From Methylibium sp. NZG (GTDB taxonomy: Bacteria > Pseudomonadota > Gammaproteobacteria > Burkholderiales > Burkholderiaceae_C), in contig LGRD01000037.1 of the NCBI GenBank assembly GCA_001263235.1, positions 1 through 64,000 of the forward strand: a stretch of 64,000 nt of DNA, in the 5' to 3' direction. This document shows positions 39,547-48,424 of the stretch, in pieces. The first letter of the stretch is position 1, and each line of letters begins with the position of its first letter. The notes under the pieces are model-generated. The model did no database searches, had not been told where the DNA came from, and worked only from the letters and a program-made list of their open reading frames with translations. The position numbers and the translations under genes were made by a program.

Positions 39547-40707
39547 TCACCGCACCGGCGCCGCACGCTCGCGTGTGCGCTGCACTTCGGGCACCGGCAC
39601 GACGATCGGCCGCTGCGAAGGCGCGGCCTTGTCGTACACCTTGACCTTCGGCGCCTGGCCGTCGCGCATGCGTTGCGCGAGCTTCTCGGCTGCGGCGGCC
39701 ATCACCGCTTCGCGTTGCTTTTCGGGAACCCGTTTGGCGACCAGCACGGCCTCGATCGCGACGAGGACGGCCTTGCGGCCACTGCTACCGCGTGCGGCGC
39801 CTTTTTCGGCCGGGGCGGCACCTGAGGCCTTGTCGCCTTCCGCATCACGAGCCGGCTCGATTCGGTTGACCAGGCGCGACTCGCGCTCCTTCTTCAGCAC
39901 CTCAAGGTCGGCCGGGTTCGGCTCGTAGCCCAGGGCTTTGACGCCACGTACCGAGGCTTCCAGCCAGACCATGCGCCGGAACTCCTCGTTGCCCGAGACG
40001 CGCAGCGCGCGCCAGTTGCGCGCTTCGGCCACATCGACCATCGAACGGGCGACCGACGGGCTGTTGGTATCGGTCGCCAGCTTGAACGTTGATTCGGTGA
40101 ACGCAACACGCGACGTGTCGCCCCGGAAACGGTACTCGGTGCGGCCGATGCTCACGTCACCGACGGTGACGGGGGCACGCTTGATGAGGTAGCGCTCGAT
40201 GAGCGCCGCTTCGAGGCGGGCGACGAGCGCGGCGCGTTCGGCCTGGGCGTCGAGGCGCACGATCGACTTGGTGTCCACTGGATCGGGTGACACGTGCGCT
40301 GTCGGTTCACCCGTTGGCCGCGGCCTCGATGCGGTCTCAGCGCTCGCCACGTCGGGCACTTCGTCGCGCTCCGGCACCGGATCGAGCGGCCGTTCCGGCG
40401 CGGCCGGCCGCTGCGGGCCCCGTTGCCACTCGCCGTCAACCCGTTGCACCGTCGTGCGCTTGCCTTCGGCATCGAGCGCGATGAAGCGGTTGCTGCCGAG
40501 CTGGTCGGCCTTGGCGATGATCTCGGCGATCCGGTTCGAGCGGTAGGTCACCTCAGCGAACGGGTCGCGCAGTTCGTAGCGCTCGCCGGGCACATCGATC
40601 GGCGTCTGGAACAGATCCTTGGCGATCGTCGCGCGGTTGGCGGGCTCGACGGTGCCACCCATCCTGGTCGGGCTCGGGCTTCTTGCGGGTGAGGTGTCGG
40701 CATCCAT
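39547..40707 (-). CDS. LPD7-domain protein of the transfer region
   Basis: 386 residues. The central part holds the LPD7 pattern: GRTEYRFRGDTSRVAFTEST, then VARSMVDVAEARNWRALRVSGNEEFRRMVWLEASVRGVKALGYEPNP in the order expected (residues about 185-275; the last piece is shown only by its key words NWRALRVSG and EEFRRMVWLEA). The N-terminus is proline-rich and the C-terminus basic. LPD7 is often fused to relaxases or plasmid nucleases; here it stands alone, away from the relaxase and on the other strand. It may help process DNA or protein during entry (inference). Confidence 0.75.
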   Translation of the reverse strand: MDADTSPARSPSPTRMGGTVEPANRATIAKDLFQTPIDVPGERYELRDPFAEVTYRSNRIAEIIAKADQLGSNRFIALDAEGKRTTVQRVDGEWQRGPQRPAAPERPLDPVPERDEVPDVASAETASRPRPTGEPTAHVSPDPVDTKSIVRLDAQAERAALVARLEAALIERYLIKRAPVTVGDVSIGRTEYRFRGDTSRVAFTESTFKLATDTNSPSVARSMVDVAEARNWRALRVSGNEEFRRMVWLEASVRGVKALGYEPNPADLEVLKKERESRLVNRIEPARDAEGDKASGAAPAEKGAARGSSGRKAVLVAIEAVLVAKRVPEKQREAVMAAAAEKLAQRMRDGQAPKVKVYDKAAPSQRPIVVPVPEVQRTRERAAPVR

Positions 40708-40740
40708 GTGATCCTCGCTTCGAGCTGGGTCGATCGCTCG

Positions 40741-41415
40741 TCAGGGCTGAGTCGGCGCCGCAGCACCGGCAGTGGTTGCAGCCACGCCGACGCCAACAGG
40801 CGCCGCGCGGTAAACCTCGATCTCGACACGCCGGTTCATCGCGCGGCCAGCGGTGGCTGCGTTGTCTGCGGCGTGGTCACCCGCCGGCTGCCAGGTGGCC
40901 CGAATGCGCGCGGCATCGACGCCCGCGCCGATCAGGTGGTCGCGCACGGCCGTCGCTCGCTCGCGTGCGATTCGGCTTTCTGCGGCGGAGTCCGTGCTGC
41001 CGTCGGTGCGGCCCCGCAGCAGCACGAGCGGCGCCGAGCGCGCTTCATCGATCAGCGCGGCCGACATCTCGGCAGGGATCGCCACGCGCGTGCTGCCGAA
41101 GTCGAAGCGGACCGTGAAGACACTGTTGGCCTGCGGCGTCGCCGCGCGGGCCTGGAGCGCAGCGATGGCCTGCTGCCGCGCTGCGAGCTGCTGCATCGTC
41201 GCAGTCGCGGCCTCCGCCATTCGCCCTGACTCGGTGGCCAGGATGCGGGTGTTCTGCAGATCGCTCTTGCAGACCTGAAGCTCGACGGCCATGGCTGAGT
41301 TGACGGGCCGCTTCTGCGATTCGTCCACGGTCGGCGGCTTCGGTGGCGAGCTGCATGAGCCGAGCAGCAGGAGCCACGGGAGAAGCAGCGGTGTGAGGAT
41401 GGGCGCCTTGTTCAT
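40741..41415 (-). CDS. OmpA-family lipoprotein of the transfer system
   Basis: 224 residues. A signal peptide ends in the lipobox-like LLGSC near residue 20-22, then a coiled segment (residues 40-90) and an OmpA/MotB peptidoglycan-binding domain (FTVRFDFGSTRVAIP...LRGRTDGSTDSAAESRIARERATAVRDHL pattern, ending NRRVEIEVY). It lies 26 bp after virD4 with no separate virB7 in the cluster, so it could take the outer-membrane anchoring role usually given to VirB7 or a plasmid OmpA (inference). I use the ATG at 41415; a GTG/ATG earlier at 41445 overlaps virD4. Confidence 0.8.
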   Translation of the reverse strand: MNKAPILTPLLLPWLLLLGSCSSPPKPPTVDESQKRPVNSAMAVELQVCKSDLQNTRILATESGRMAEAATATMQQLAARQQAIAALQARAATPQANSVFTVRFDFGSTRVAIPAEMSAALIDEARSAPLVLLRGRTDGSTDSAAESRIARERATAVRDHLIGAGVDAARIRATWQPAGDHAADNAATAGRAMNRRVEIEVYRAAPVGVGVAATTAGAAAPTQP

Positions 41416-41441
41416 TGAAGGTCTCCGGTTGAGCAGCGTTG

Positions 41442-43454
41442 TCATGCCGCACCGGCCGGCTCGACTTGTGCCGCTTCCGCTTCGGCCTCGTGCTCGATCA
41501 GCACGCCGTCGTCGTCCGCCGCGGGCTCGATCGCGCCGCCGCCTTGTCCGGGCTGGCCCTGGCCGAAAAAGTCGAGCAGCACCTCGGCGGTCTTGTCCGG
41601 CGGGCCCTCGAAGGTGTCGGGCAGCAGCGCCAGGTCGTGCGCCAGCGCTGCGACGCTGAGTCCTTCGCCTTCGGCCAGCTCATCGTCGGCGTAGCGCCAG
41701 CGCTGCTGCACTCGCGCCAGGTGCAGGTCCATGTCCATCCGCGGCACCGCGGGCGCCGGCCGCAGCCGCGCCTTGAAGACCTTCTCACGGTGGTAGCGAA
41801 TCTTCTCGCCGAGGATCGGCTTGCAGTTCTCGCAGATGACGACGAGCCGCTCGCTGCCCAGTTCCTTGAACTCTTGCGGCAGCAACAGGGCGCGCCGCTG
41901 CTCGCTCTCGTTGCGGCTGACCGAGCTGTGGCCGTGCTGGCTGAACGACCGACTTCTTCCGCGCGACGTGGCGCGCTCGGTGAAGTGGCCGAGCATCGCG
42001 CTGTACTCGTCGGCGTCGCGCTGCTCGCGCGGCGCGTAGAGGATCTGCAGGCCGTGGTTGGTGGCGAAGGTCCGCGCTTCCTTGTCGCCATAGACGGCGT
42101 CGAGCTGCGACATCGCCTGCACGACGGTCAGCAGCCGCAGGTTGTAGCCGGCAAGGAAGCCCGCGGCCGAGGTGATCACGCCGACGCGGCCCATCGCCGT
42201 GAACTCGTCGTTGACGAGCAGGCATTGCACCTTGAGCGTCGAGTCCTGTTCAGGCAGTGCTTGCGTGTTCAGGCTGACCAGCTGCGAGAAAAAGAGCGCC
42301 AGCAACGGCCGCGCGTTCGCCAACCGGTTCGGCGGGATGCGCACATAAATCGACATGCGGCGGCGCCGCACGTCCTCGAGCTGGAAGTCGTCGGCACTCG
42401 TCGCGGCATCGACCACCGCATCGGCGAAGATCGTCAGCGGCGCATTGAAGGTCGCGACCACGCTGGACAGCGTGTTCTCGGAGTTCGACAACAGCCGTTG
42501 CAGCGCATCCGCGCACTCGTCGGACAGCGGCGTGCCTCCGTCATGGCGCTGTGCGATGAGCCCGCTCAGATGGTCCTTCAGCGAGCGCCCTTTGCCGGAA
42601 GACTGCCGGAGCATCTCGCCGACAGTGCGCGGCAGCTCGGGCGTCTCAAGCAGCAGCAGGCCGAGCCCAAGGAACAGGTTGCGCGCCTGGTCGTTGAAGA
42701 AGGCTTCGGAGGACGTTCCGCTGCCGTCGTTGGGGAAGAAGACCTGGCCGATGGTCAGCAGATCGCTCACCCGGTGCAGCGGGCTCGGGCGCACGGCCGA
42801 GAGCGGGTTCCAGCGGTGGCTGCGCGCGCCTTCGTCGAAGGGCGAGAACGCAAACACGGCGTGGCCGTGCGCCGCCCGGTAGCCGGCCGTCACGGCGAAG
42901 TTCTCGCCCTTGATGTCGAGCACGACGACCGAGTCGGGCCAGTTGAGCAGGTTCGGGATCACCACGCCGACGCCCTTGCCGCTGCGCGTGGGGGCCGACA
43001 GCATCACCGAGAGCTGGCCGGGCAGAGCGAGGAAGTGCCGGCCGTAGCGGCCGACGAGGATGCCCGGGCCGCCTGCGCCGGAGTCGCCGAGCAGTCCGGC
43101 GCCATGCACTTCGGCGAGGCTGGCAAAGCGCGCACTGCCGTGCAGCGCTCGCCGTGGTCGGGCGGCGGCGAACACCGCGGCGGGCAGAACCACCAGAAGC
43201 CCGATACCGCACAACCCCATCGACGCCACCAGTTTCTTGCGCTGCGCCGGATCGTCGGCGTAGAGCTGCCAGTAGTGCGCGATGCTCGTGAAGCGGGCCT
43301 GCCTCGGGTCCGCCTTGTTGAGCACCAGGAACAGCACCGCGGACAGGTAGAGTGCCGCGCAGGCGAGCCCGAGGAGACCCAGCGCGGCGAAGAGCGCAGC
43401 CGCGACCTTGCGCGACACCGGCCACGCCGACATCGGCAGCGTCAGGCTGTTCAC
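41442..43454 (-). CDS. virD4: VirD4-type coupling protein
   Basis: 670 residues. Two to three N-terminal membrane helices (about 17-45 and 80-100), then Walker A APTRSGKGVG near residue 155 and Walker B with VQCLLVNDEFTAMG near residue 420. It is a VirD4/TraG ATPase that brings the relaxosome to the secretion channel. The start is a GTG at 43454 that overlaps the virB11 stop by four bases. The acidic C-terminal 60 residues may bind the substrate. Confidence 0.93.
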   Translation of the reverse strand: MNSLTLPMSAWPVSRKVAAALFAALGLLGLACAALYLSAVLFLVLNKADPRQARFTSIAHYWQLYADDPAQRKKLVASMGLCGIGLLVVLPAAVFAAARPRRALHGSARFASLAEVHGAGLLGDSGAGGPGILVGRYGRHFLALPGQLSVMLSAPTRSGKGVGVVIPNLLNWPDSVVVLDIKGENFAVTAGYRAAHGHAVFAFSPFDEGARSHRWNPLSAVRPSPLHRVSDLLTIGQVFFPNDGSGTSSEAFFNDQARNLFLGLGLLLLETPELPRTVGEMLRQSSGKGRSLKDHLSGLIAQRHDGGTPLSDECADALQRLLSNSENTLSSVVATFNAPLTIFADAVVDAATSADDFQLEDVRRRRMSIYVRIPPNRLANARPLLALFFSQLVSLNTQALPEQDSTLKVQCLLVNDEFTAMGRVGVITSAAGFLAGYNLRLLTVVQAMSQLDAVYGDKEARTFATNHGLQILYAPREQRDADEYSAMLGHFTERATSRGRSRSFSQHGHSSVSRNESEQRRALLLPQEFKELGSERLVVICENCKPILGEKIRYHREKVFKARLRPAPAVPRMDMDLHLARVQQRWRYADDELAEGEGLSVAALAHDLALLPDTFEGPPDKTAEVLLDFFGQGQPGQGGGAIEPAADDDGVLIEHEAEAEAAQVEPAGAA

Positions 43455-44539
43455 GCCGCCGCTCCCATCGACTCGTCCCAGCGCCCAAGCCGCTGTCGCC
43501 GCGGCTCGTAGAACACTTCAGAGATGAAGCGCCCGCGCTCGTCGCGATCGAACTGCACGATGACGTCGACGACGACGCCGAGCAGGTATTTGATCTCGTT
43601 CATGCGCAGGCCACCGCCGGCACCGCTCTCGCGGATCATCAGCGACATCTGCTCCAGCGCCAGCGCGCAGCTGCCGGCGTGGACGCTGGTGATGCTGCCC
43701 GGGTGTCCCGACGCCGCGAGGCGAACGAAGTAGAAGCATTCGTCGCCGCGCACCTCGGCCAGGAAAATGCGGTCGGGCTTCATGCGCAAGCAGGCTTCGA
43801 GCAACGACTTGGCCGTGACGCGCGCCGTGCCCTGGGCGTCCTTGGAATAGAAGAGATGGACCACGTTCGGGTGGTTCGGCAGCGTCAGCTCGGCGGTGTC
43901 CTGGATCGTGATCAGGCGCTCGTGCTTCGGCACTTCTTCGACCAGGCCCTTCATGAAGGTGGTCTTGCCCGATCCGGTCTTGCCGCTGACGACGATGGTC
44001 TGGTGCTTGCGCACGGCCAGGCGCAGGAACTCGGCGTAGCGGCCGGCGTCCTTCAACGCGACGAGTTCCTGCTCGAAGGGCAGCAGGCCGCTCGATGCGG
44101 TGCGCGTGACGGTTGCGGTGCGCTCGAACAAGCCGTCACGCTCGAAGTCGTCGAGGCGTTTGATCAGGTGCGAGGGCTTGCGCACCGTGATCGAGACCGT
44201 GCCGCGCGTGACCGCCGGCGGGATCACGAACTGGATGCGCTCGCCGCTCGGCAGCGTGGCCGAGAGCAGTGGCCGCTCTTGGTTGACCTGCTGGTCGCAA
44301 TAGGTGGCGACCGCGGTGGCCAGCGACAGGCAGCGCTCCAGCGTCATCGCCGGCGCGGGCACGACGCGCCAACCCTTGACGGTTTCGACGAGCAGTTCGC
44401 CCGGGCGGTTGACGCAGACCTCGAGTACGCCGTCGGCGTCGAGCTGTTCACGCAGAGGCCGCAGGAACTCGACGACCGAGGTGGCGTCGCCGCACCATGA
44501 GTCGGCTGCGTCGTGCAGCGCGTCCGGCTGTGCGTTCAT
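43451..44539 (-). CDS. virB11: VirB11 ATPase
   Basis: 362 residues. Walker A SGKTGSGKTTF near residue 185, Asp box and Walker B-like FLAEVRGDECFYF, and the His box HPGSITSVHAG. A hexameric traffic ATPase that powers pilus building and substrate transfer at the inner membrane. It overlaps virB10 and virD4 by four bases each, so the three are translationally coupled. Confidence 0.95.
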   Translation of the reverse strand: MNAQPDALHDAADSWCGDATSVVEFLRPLREQLDADGVLEVCVNRPGELLVETVKGWRVVPAPAMTLERCLSLATAVATYCDQQVNQERPLLSATLPSGERIQFVIPPAVTRGTVSITVRKPSHLIKRLDDFERDGLFERTATVTRTASSGLLPFEQELVALKDAGRYAEFLRLAVRKHQTIVVSGKTGSGKTTFMKGLVEEVPKHERLITIQDTAELTLPNHPNVVHLFYSKDAQGTARVTAKSLLEACLRMKPDRIFLAEVRGDECFYFVRLAASGHPGSITSVHAGSCALALEQMSLMIRESGAGGGLRMNEIKYLLGVVVDVIVQFDRDERGRFISEVFYEPRRQRLGRWDESMGAAA

Positions 44540-45963
44540 CTCTGCACCGGCTTCAGCTCGTACACCGACGAGAAGTCCACGTCGCGCGCGACGTAGATGC
44601 CGACGATGCCGCCCTGGTTCTGGTAGATCAGCGGCGGGATGTTGATGGTGCTGTCCAGCACCTTCTCGGCCAGCTTGCTGGTGTTGGCCGTGGTCGATGG
44701 CAGCACGACCGTGTTGGCTTGTGTGTCGTTCGACTGGTTCTGGATCACCAGCTTCACCGAGTCGTCGATCAGCGACAGCAGCATCGCGGCGCCGATGCGC
44801 TCGCCCCAGCGGTTGTCGACGTAGCCGTCGATGCCGGACTCACCGAGCTGGCCGGTGCCGGGAGAGTCGATGTCCACCGTGACGCCGAGCGGGCTGCGGA
44901 TGCGGGTCCAGAGAACGGGGATGCGTACGGTTCCCGGTCGCACGGAAGCGATGCGGTACTCGCCGTCGAGGTGCGAGCCGCGCTCGATCAGCAGCACGCG
45001 GCCGTCGTCGCTGAAGACGTTGCGTTGCACCTGGCAACCCACGAGTCCCGACACCGCGCTGATGACCTTGGTCTTCAGCGCGCAGGTGAACGCCGTGCCC
45101 TTGGGCAGAGTGAGGCTGCGGTTGCCGAGCATCGAGGCGGCCACGCGCGGCGTCGCAGATCCCTGGAGCTGTCCGCCAAACAGACCCGTGCCGGGTGCTG
45201 CTGCGCCGATCGGCGCTCCAGCCGGGACGACTCCGCCGATCGGGGGCCCGCCGAGGAGTGCCCCTGTCGGCACTTGACCCGTGGTCTGCCCCGTTGCCGC
45301 CGCGGTCGTTCGGGTGAGCGTCTCCATCAGCCCCTGCAATTGGCGCTGATAGCCCTGAAGGTTGCGGGCGGTGTTCGAGATCGGGTCGTTCGCGGCGGGT
45401 TCCGGCGCTTCAACCGCCTGCTGCTGCTGCTGCTCGGCGACACCCGCCGGTATTGCCGCCGCAGTGCGTATTGCGCCGGGGCGGCTGGTCACCAACAGAA
45501 CGGGAGCGTCCTCCGGGGCCATGACCTTGGTGCCGGTTCCGGCAGACCCGGTACGCCGGACGCCGATCGGCTCGGCCAGCTCTTCGGCCGTGGGCACGAT
45601 CGCAGGGATGCGCGGGCCGACCGATGGCGCGCTCGCCGCGGCCGTCGCGAACATTGGAACGGGCACCTCCAGCCGCCGAGGCTCGGCCGTCGCCGCGGTG
45701 GGTCGGTTGCTCACCAGCTTGGACCCCGCGTCCTCGTCCTTCTTGCCGCTCGCCGCGAACTTCTGGATCGTGAAACCCGCGACGACGACGAGCGTGGCGA
45801 TCAGCAGGCCGACCGCGAGCAGTCCCTTCTTCGAGACCGAGATGCGCTGCCGCTCGGCCACGTTCGGAATACCGGCCTCGCCAGGCAACGGCGCGATGAC
45901 ATTGGCGTCGCCCTCCTGGCGGTCACGTTCAGGGCGTCCATCGCGCGCTGGCTGCTCGTTCAT
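44536..45963 (-). CDS. virB10: VirB10 core-complex protein
   Basis: 475 residues. One membrane helix near residue 45-65 (GLLAVGLLIATLVVVAGFTI), a Pro/Ala/Gln-rich periplasmic linker (to about residue 270) and the C-terminal TrbI/VirB10 barrel domain (TLPKGTAFTCALKTKVIS, then GAHL-like GSHLDGEYRI). It spans both membranes and joins the channel to the outer membrane. It ends inside virB11's start and overlaps the upstream virB9 by four bases. Confidence 0.93.
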   Translation of the reverse strand: MNEQPARDGRPERDRQEGDANVIAPLPGEAGIPNVAERQRISVSKKGLLAVGLLIATLVVVAGFTIQKFAASGKKDEDAGSKLVSNRPTAATAEPRRLEVPVPMFATAAASAPSVGPRIPAIVPTAEELAEPIGVRRTGSAGTGTKVMAPEDAPVLLVTSRPGAIRTAAAIPAGVAEQQQQQAVEAPEPAANDPISNTARNLQGYQRQLQGLMETLTRTTAAATGQTTGQVPTGALLGGPPIGGVVPAGAPIGAAAPGTGLFGGQLQGSATPRVAASMLGNRSLTLPKGTAFTCALKTKVISAVSGLVGCQVQRNVFSDDGRVLLIERGSHLDGEYRIASVRPGTVRIPVLWTRIRSPLGVTVDIDSPGTGQLGESGIDGYVDNRWGERIGAAMLLSLIDDSVKLVIQNQSNDTQANTVVLPSTTANTSKLAEKVLDSTINIPPLIYQNQGGIVGIYVARDVDFSSVYELKPVQR

Positions 45964-46907
45964 GGCGTGACCTCACTGCGCGACTGGTGCGGGCTTCCAG
46001 GTGAGCGCTGCGAAGCGTCCACGCTTGTATCGGCCTTCAGCGCTCGCTGCACGCCCGGCACCGTGGTGCCACCACCAGGCGGCACGCCATCGAGATCGAA
46101 GGCCTCGTTCCACACACCGACGACCGCCGAGCCCGCGCGCAGCATCAGACGCCGGCTCACACGATCAACGACGAGCAGGTCGTCTTCCATGCGCGCGTTC
46201 ACGAGCGTCTCGCTGCCGTCGCCGAGAACATGGAACACGGCGGGCACCTCGCGGTTGCCGGGGAAGCGGAAGTAGGTGAAGCGCCCATCGTCGAACACCA
46301 TCGCAGGCACGATGTCCTCGGACCCCTTGCCCTCGGCGATCGAGTAGCTGGTGTTCAGTACCTGCGCCTTGGCTTGCAGGCGCTCGGCGATGACCTGCTG
46401 CGGGCTTGGCGGTGGCGGGGCAGGCGGCAGCAGTGGCAGAGCCTGGGGCGCCAAGCCATCGCGCAGCGCGGCTCGTGCCACCACCGACGGCCTCGGCGCC
46501 TTGACGACCAACCGATACACCGGCGCCCTCGGATCGCCGTCGGCCAGCACGACGAAGCGGAACGAGTGCGTGCGACGGTCGGTGACGACGGCGAGCGTGT
46601 TCGCGGCGTTGGCAGTGCTCTTCGGCTTGACGAACAGATGTCGTCCGCCTGGCTGCGCCGCGATGCACCACGCTGCTTCGGCCTTGGCGCAGTCGCCGCC
46701 GAGTCCAGCGGCCACCTCGGCGATGGACTCCTCGGGGTCGAGGACCACGAGCGTCACCACGCCTCGCTTGACGGGCACTGTCATGACGGCCTTTGCGTCG
46801 TAGACAACCTCGCGCAGACGCGGATCGCCCTGCGCTGCGTCGCCGACAGGCCATGCCACTGCGGGCACCAGCGCACCAGCGACGAGCAGCACGGCGATGC
46901 GGATCAC
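45960..46907 (-). CDS. virB9: VirB9 core-complex protein
   Basis: 315 residues with a signal peptide (AGALVPAVAWPVGDAAQGD). N-terminal lobe has DPRLREVVYDAKAV and the C-terminal lobe the VirB9 pattern FDDGRFTYFRFPGNREVPAVF and DLLVVDRVSRRLMLRAGSAVVGVWNEAF. It makes the periplasmic ring of the core complex. The start is a GTG at 46907 overlapping the virB8 stop. The C-terminus is longer than usual, with a Ser/Pro tail. Confidence 0.93.
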   Translation of the reverse strand: MIRIAVLLVAGALVPAVAWPVGDAAQGDPRLREVVYDAKAVMTVPVKRGVVTLVVLDPEESIAEVAAGLGGDCAKAEAAWCIAAQPGGRHLFVKPKSTANAANTLAVVTDRRTHSFRFVVLADGDPRAPVYRLVVKAPRPSVVARAALRDGLAPQALPLLPPAPPPPSPQQVIAERLQAKAQVLNTSYSIAEGKGSEDIVPAMVFDDGRFTYFRFPGNREVPAVFHVLGDGSETLVNARMEDDLLVVDRVSRRLMLRAGSAVVGVWNEAFDLDGVPPGGGTTVPGVQRALKADTSVDASQRSPGSPHQSRSEVTP

Positions 46908-47680
46908 GGTCTTGCTCCCGGCACCGCGGTGTTGATCTCGGGATCGGACCGGTACGCGACCACCACGAAGCCGAACGGGTTCTCGAGCCGGTCCTTCTCC
47001 TTCGCCAGCACCTTGGGCTGGTACTCGAAGACGACGCTGGCGACGTGGCGCGTCGTGACCTCGGGCAGGTTTCGGTCGGTCAACCGAACGATCTTGTCGT
47101 AGGTGACCTGGGCTTCGCCGCGGTTGCCCGAGCGCCCCGAGGCGGTGAGCCGAACGCCCACGACGCTGATGCGCCAGTCCTCGCCGGCGCCGAGCTTCTT
47201 CTGCAGCGCCGCGTCGCCCTCGAAATGACGGTTGTAGTCGTTGAAGACGACCGGCACTGCCATGCGCGCGACCTGGTCGAAGTCGCGTTGCAGGAACATC
47301 CAGCTGTAGCCTTCGCGGGCGCGAACGAAGGTTGCCAGGTTGTGCTTGTCGAGCGACTCCATGGGAGGGACGGTCTCGACGCTCAGGCGCTGTTGGATCG
47401 TTGCTTCGCCGGTGAGCCGATCAACGACGATCGGAATCTCCACCACGCGCCGCAGTGGCCCCTGCACGAACACGGCTGCGATGCCGATGAGGCCGAGCAG
47501 CAGGCCGGCGATGGCAACCCACCACGCGCGCCGCTCCGAGCGTTCGAGCATCAGCGCGCGGTCGACTTCCCAGGCACGGTTCGCCGTGAAGCCCGCATCG
47601 GCTTTATCCGCGCCCATCGACGTGTCGGGCAATGCAGCAGCTCCGACCGGCTTGCCGCCGGCCGTCAGGACGGCACTCAT
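46904..47680 (-). CDS. virB8: VirB8 inner-membrane assembly protein
   Basis: 258 residues: a 60-residue cytosolic part, one membrane helix (WWVAIAGLLLGLIGIAAVFVQ, residues 57-77, split here as key letters) and a periplasmic NTF2-like domain (FVRAREGYSWMFLQRDFDQVARM...RHVASVVFEYQ). It nucleates the channel. Immediately before virB9 and 12 bp after virB5. Confidence 0.92.
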   Translation of the reverse strand: MSAVLTAGGKPVGAAALPDTSMGADKADAGFTANRAWEVDRALMLERSERRAWWVAIAGLLLGLIGIAAVFVQGPLRRVVEIPIVVDRLTGEATIQQRLSVETVPPMESLDKHNLATFVRAREGYSWMFLQRDFDQVARMAVPVVFNDYNRHFEGDAALQKKLGAGEDWRISVVGVRLTASGRSGNRGEAQVTYDKIVRLTDRNLPEVTTRHVASVVFEYQPKVLAKEKDRLENPFGFVVVAYRSDPEINTAVPGARP

Positions 47681-47692
47681 GGGGCTTCCTCG

Positions 47693-48400
47693 CTAAGGCA
47701 AGAAGTCGGCGACCTTGCCGGTGCGGCCGAGCATCTGGTACTGGCGCTCGCGGTCGCGCGAGCGGGCGATGCGCTCTTCGCTGTCGGCCATGCCTTGCAG
47801 CATCTGGATCTGCGAGACCTCGTGCGCGAGCAGCGCGTTCTCGGCACCGATGCGGGCCTGGATCTCCTGCACCGCCTTCTGGTCGGCGGTGGCGTTGATC
47901 TGACCCATCAGCGAGCTGATTTGCGACAAGCGCCCGGCGGCCGACTTCATTGCGTCCTGCAGCAGGCCCTTGGTCTGGTACGGCGCTGCCAGCGCGGCCT
48001 GGCAGCGCGTGCGCTCGGCGCCGGCGAAGTCCATGCAGTTGTAGACCATGCCCGCATCACGCAGTGCCTTCGCGGTTCCGGTGAGGCCCGAGTAGCCGCC
48101 GGTGTTGACCGCATTGACCACCGTGTAGGCCTCGGTCGGCACGTAGTTGCGCAGCATCGGGTTGTTGAACACCTGGCCCAGGTTGCGGAAGCCGTTGATG
48201 CTGTTCAGCTGATCCTGCAATTGCGTGATCTGCTGGACCTGGTTCTGGATTTCGGTGATGTCGTTCAGGACCTGTTGGATGGTCTGGATCAGGTTGGCGA
48301 CGTCGATGACCGGGATGCCGGTCGCGCGTGCGGGCGTGGTGCCGAAGGCGATGGCAGCGACGCAGACCGCCGCGGTGAGTTTCTTGAGACGAAAGCGCAT
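47693..48400 (-). CDS. virB5: VirB5-like minor pilin
   Basis: 235 residues with a signal peptide (AAIAFGTTPARATG, cut near residue 26). The mature protein is helical and Gln-rich (NDITEIQNQVQQITQLQDQL near residue 45), like VirB5/TrwJ/TrbJ proteins. It would sit at the pilus tip. In this cluster it comes after virB6 rather than after virB4, an unusual order. Confidence 0.85.
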   Translation of the reverse strand: MRFRLKKLTAAVCVAAIAFGTTPARATGIPVIDVANLIQTIQQVLNDITEIQNQVQQITQLQDQLNSINGFRNLGQVFNNPMLRNYVPTEAYTVVNAVNTGGYSGLTGTAKALRDAGMVYNCMDFAGAERTRCQAALAAPYQTKGLLQDAMKSAAGRLSQISSLMGQINATADQKAVQEIQARIGAENALLAHEVSQIQMLQGMADSEERIARSRDRERQYQMLGRTGKVADFLP

Positions 48401-48424
48401 GGCGTGACTCCTTGCGGTTGGCGA

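Noticed and set aside
39547-40707. The LPD7 protein as a second relaxase
   Set aside because: No histidine triad or catalytic Tyr motif; the LPD7 pattern explains the conserved part.
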